A stretch of DNA of 45,106 bases from Candidatus Zixiibacteriota bacterium. GTDB lineage: Bacteria > Zixibacteria > MSB-5A5 > WJJR01. A program made the translations under genes and the position numbers. Below the pieces are notes generated by a model. That model was not told where the DNA came from and searched no databases. It was given only the letters and a program-made list of their open reading frames with translations. The stretch lies in contig JBFMGX010000036.1 in NCBI GenBank assembly GCA_040752595.1, positions 1 to 45,106 on the forward strand, in the 5' to 3' direction. Of this stretch, positions 44,212-45,106 are shown piece by piece (the first letter of the stretch is position 1; each line of letters opens with the position of its first letter).

Positions 44212-45015
44212 TCACACTCTTCCGGGGTGCTTCGGCTCAACACCCGCCTGCACCGCGCACACTTCCGTCGACAGTGAATCGCGATTCTCAACCACAACTT
44301 CAGACACTTCGGCTTCGACCTGCTTCGACTCCACAACACTCAGAACCACTGCTGTTCGGTCAATCCCGAATAGTACGACATCGCCTTCACGGACATCCGC
44401 CGCTTTGATCCACTGCATCTGATCCGGCGCGACCGGCGGACAAGTGCACGCTGCACGGATCGCCTCGGCGACGGCATTGGCATCAGTGACGACTTGTGAC
44501 GCACTGAATCGTATCACCGTCAAGCCGATGGCGCGCATGAATTCATCACGGGCACGATCGTACCCCTGCTGACCAACCCCGGAATGCACGGCTGCGCCAT
44601 CAACTTCGACCACAAGGTTCGCCGCACGGCTGTAGAAATCGGCGATGTACGGACCGACCGAATGCTGCCGCCGGAACTTGACACCGAGTTGCTCACTACG
44701 CAGGCGCTTCCAGAGAATCCGTTCGGGCGGCGTCATCTCGCGACGGAGTCGTTGACGTCTCTCCAGACTGGACAACGGCGAGCCGCTCCAATCCATCTGG
44801 CCGCCCATTGTCCGTGGCGCCGGACGGCAGAGAACCTGATGGTCTGGCGTAAGCCAGAGCGTGGTCGGAGAGAGAGTGTGGCGAAGACCGATGACAGGAC
44901 CCTGGTAGCGTCGCTTCGTCACGCGAGCGACGGTCGCGGCCGTGCCAGCGGCGGTGCAGACGAAACCACCTGGGGCGAGGTCTTGGACGGGGATCAGGCG
45001 CGGTCTCTCGTGCAT
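44212..45015 (-). CDS. Intein-derived Hint domain with inserted DUF559 endonuclease, splice sites lost
   Basis: I take the ATG at 45015 (267 residues); a TTG start at 45048 would translate a repeat. Residues 8-63 resemble intein/Hint block A-B (IPVQDLAPGGFVCTAAG, RRYQGPVIGLRH and LTPDHQVL, 55-62). Residues 93-190 are a DUF559/Vsr-like endonuclease: MTPPERILWKRLR, IADFYSR (Asp126) and VVEVDGAAVH (Glu137). The Hint part resumes with WIKAADVREGDVV (202-214) and ends VSEVVVEN...STEVCAVQAG. There the intein C-terminus usually reads EVCAVHN; His-Asn is replaced by Gln256-Ala257. The N-terminal Cys is absent as well, and no extein is encoded upstream. It therefore should not splice. It may be a relic, or a nuclease in a module with the next two genes. 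Confidence 0.75.
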   Translation of the reverse strand: MHERPRLIPVQDLAPGGFVCTAAGTAATVARVTKRRYQGPVIGLRHTLSPTTLWLTPDHQVLCRPAPRTMGGQMDWSGSPLSSLERRQRLRREMTPPERILWKRLRSEQLGVKFRRQHSVGPYIADFYSRAANLVVEVDGAAVHSGVGQQGYDRARDEFMRAIGLTVIRFSASQVVTDANAVAEAIRAACTCPPVAPDQMQWIKAADVREGDVVLFGIDRTAVVLSVVESKQVEAEVSEVVVENRDSLSTEVCAVQAGVEPKHPGRV

Positions 45016-45021
45016 CGGCTT

Positions 45022-45099
45022 GTCCCCCACCCCGGCCCTCCCCGTCAACGGGGAGGGAGCATGGTTCTCCCCCCGTGGACGGGGGAGTTAGAGGGGGGG
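45022..45099. repeat. CCCTCCCCGT-type palindromic repeat at right edge
   Basis: CCCTCCCCGT pairs with ACGGGGAGGG around 45037-45058, followed by CTCCCCCCGTGGACGGGGGAG. It is related to the unit at 40275. It lies upstream of the Hint/DUF559 gene and leaves no room for an N-extein in this window. Confidence 0.65.
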
Positions 45100-45106
45100 C
45101 CTTCTC

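Overview
The window is GC-rich bacterial DNA, mostly core metabolism, secretion and transport genes in short operons with many dispersed palindromic repeats. Gene content suggests a Gram-negative, didermic bacterium: an outer-membrane beta-barrel-like protein, lipoproteins, an Mce/MlaD protein, lipid-type ABC exporters, and an rpoN-glpX-hpf-hprK cluster. The dockerin-type GDINSDGN repeat, DUF4159, DUF4175-like and two-component-propeller proteins suggest an uncultured lineage of the FCB superphylum (Zixibacteria-like). That placement is an inference from gene style and was not tested.

Layout. 1-370: the 3' end of a transposase and a strong hairpin. 371-9212 (minus strand): a small lipoprotein, a DUF4175-like giant coiled-coil membrane protein, a VOC protein, a cupin-DUF4159 pair, and secD-secF with a good sigma-70-type promoter. 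9433-16549 (plus): a double M16 peptidase with an SDR, then a short selenoprotein of the SelW/Rdx type (in-frame TGA at 13192 followed by a SECIS-like hairpin) next to a squalene/phytoene synthase, a GAF protein, and a beta-barrel/lipoprotein pair. 16595-16749: a MITE-like element. 16785-22443: mutM with an orphan sugar-type ABC ATPase (minus), diverging from a phosphohexomutase, a double-receiver protein and a Cys-rich dockerin protein (plus). 22562-29024 (minus): a KefB-like antiporter with an inositol-monophosphatase-like enzyme, and a heterodimeric ABC exporter with one degenerate site. 29304-35204: a Mut7-C protein, then mlaD-like, hprK, hpf, glpX and rpoN. 35350-42000: a REP-like repeat cluster, a TlpA-type lipoprotein, an aminotransferase/propeller pair, a small membrane protein and an NAD-dependent epimerase. 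42161-45106: a serine-palmitoyltransferase-like enzyme divergent from the epimerase, then a tight three-gene minus-strand module: an intein-derived Hint/DUF559 protein, a pentapeptide-repeat protein and a TIR protein.

How genes work together. SecD/SecF drive late export steps. RpoN, HPF and HprK form a conserved regulatory neighbourhood. The epimerase and serine-palmitoyltransferase-like genes may supply two steps of bacterial sphingolipid synthesis. The two ABC half-transporters should form one asymmetric exporter. The most notable items are the selenoprotein, which most gene callers would miss, and the Hint-DUF559/pentapeptide/TIR module, where an intein has lost both splice ends and a normally fused pentapeptide-TIR protein is split by a +1 frame change. 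No tRNA, rRNA or CRISPR array was seen.
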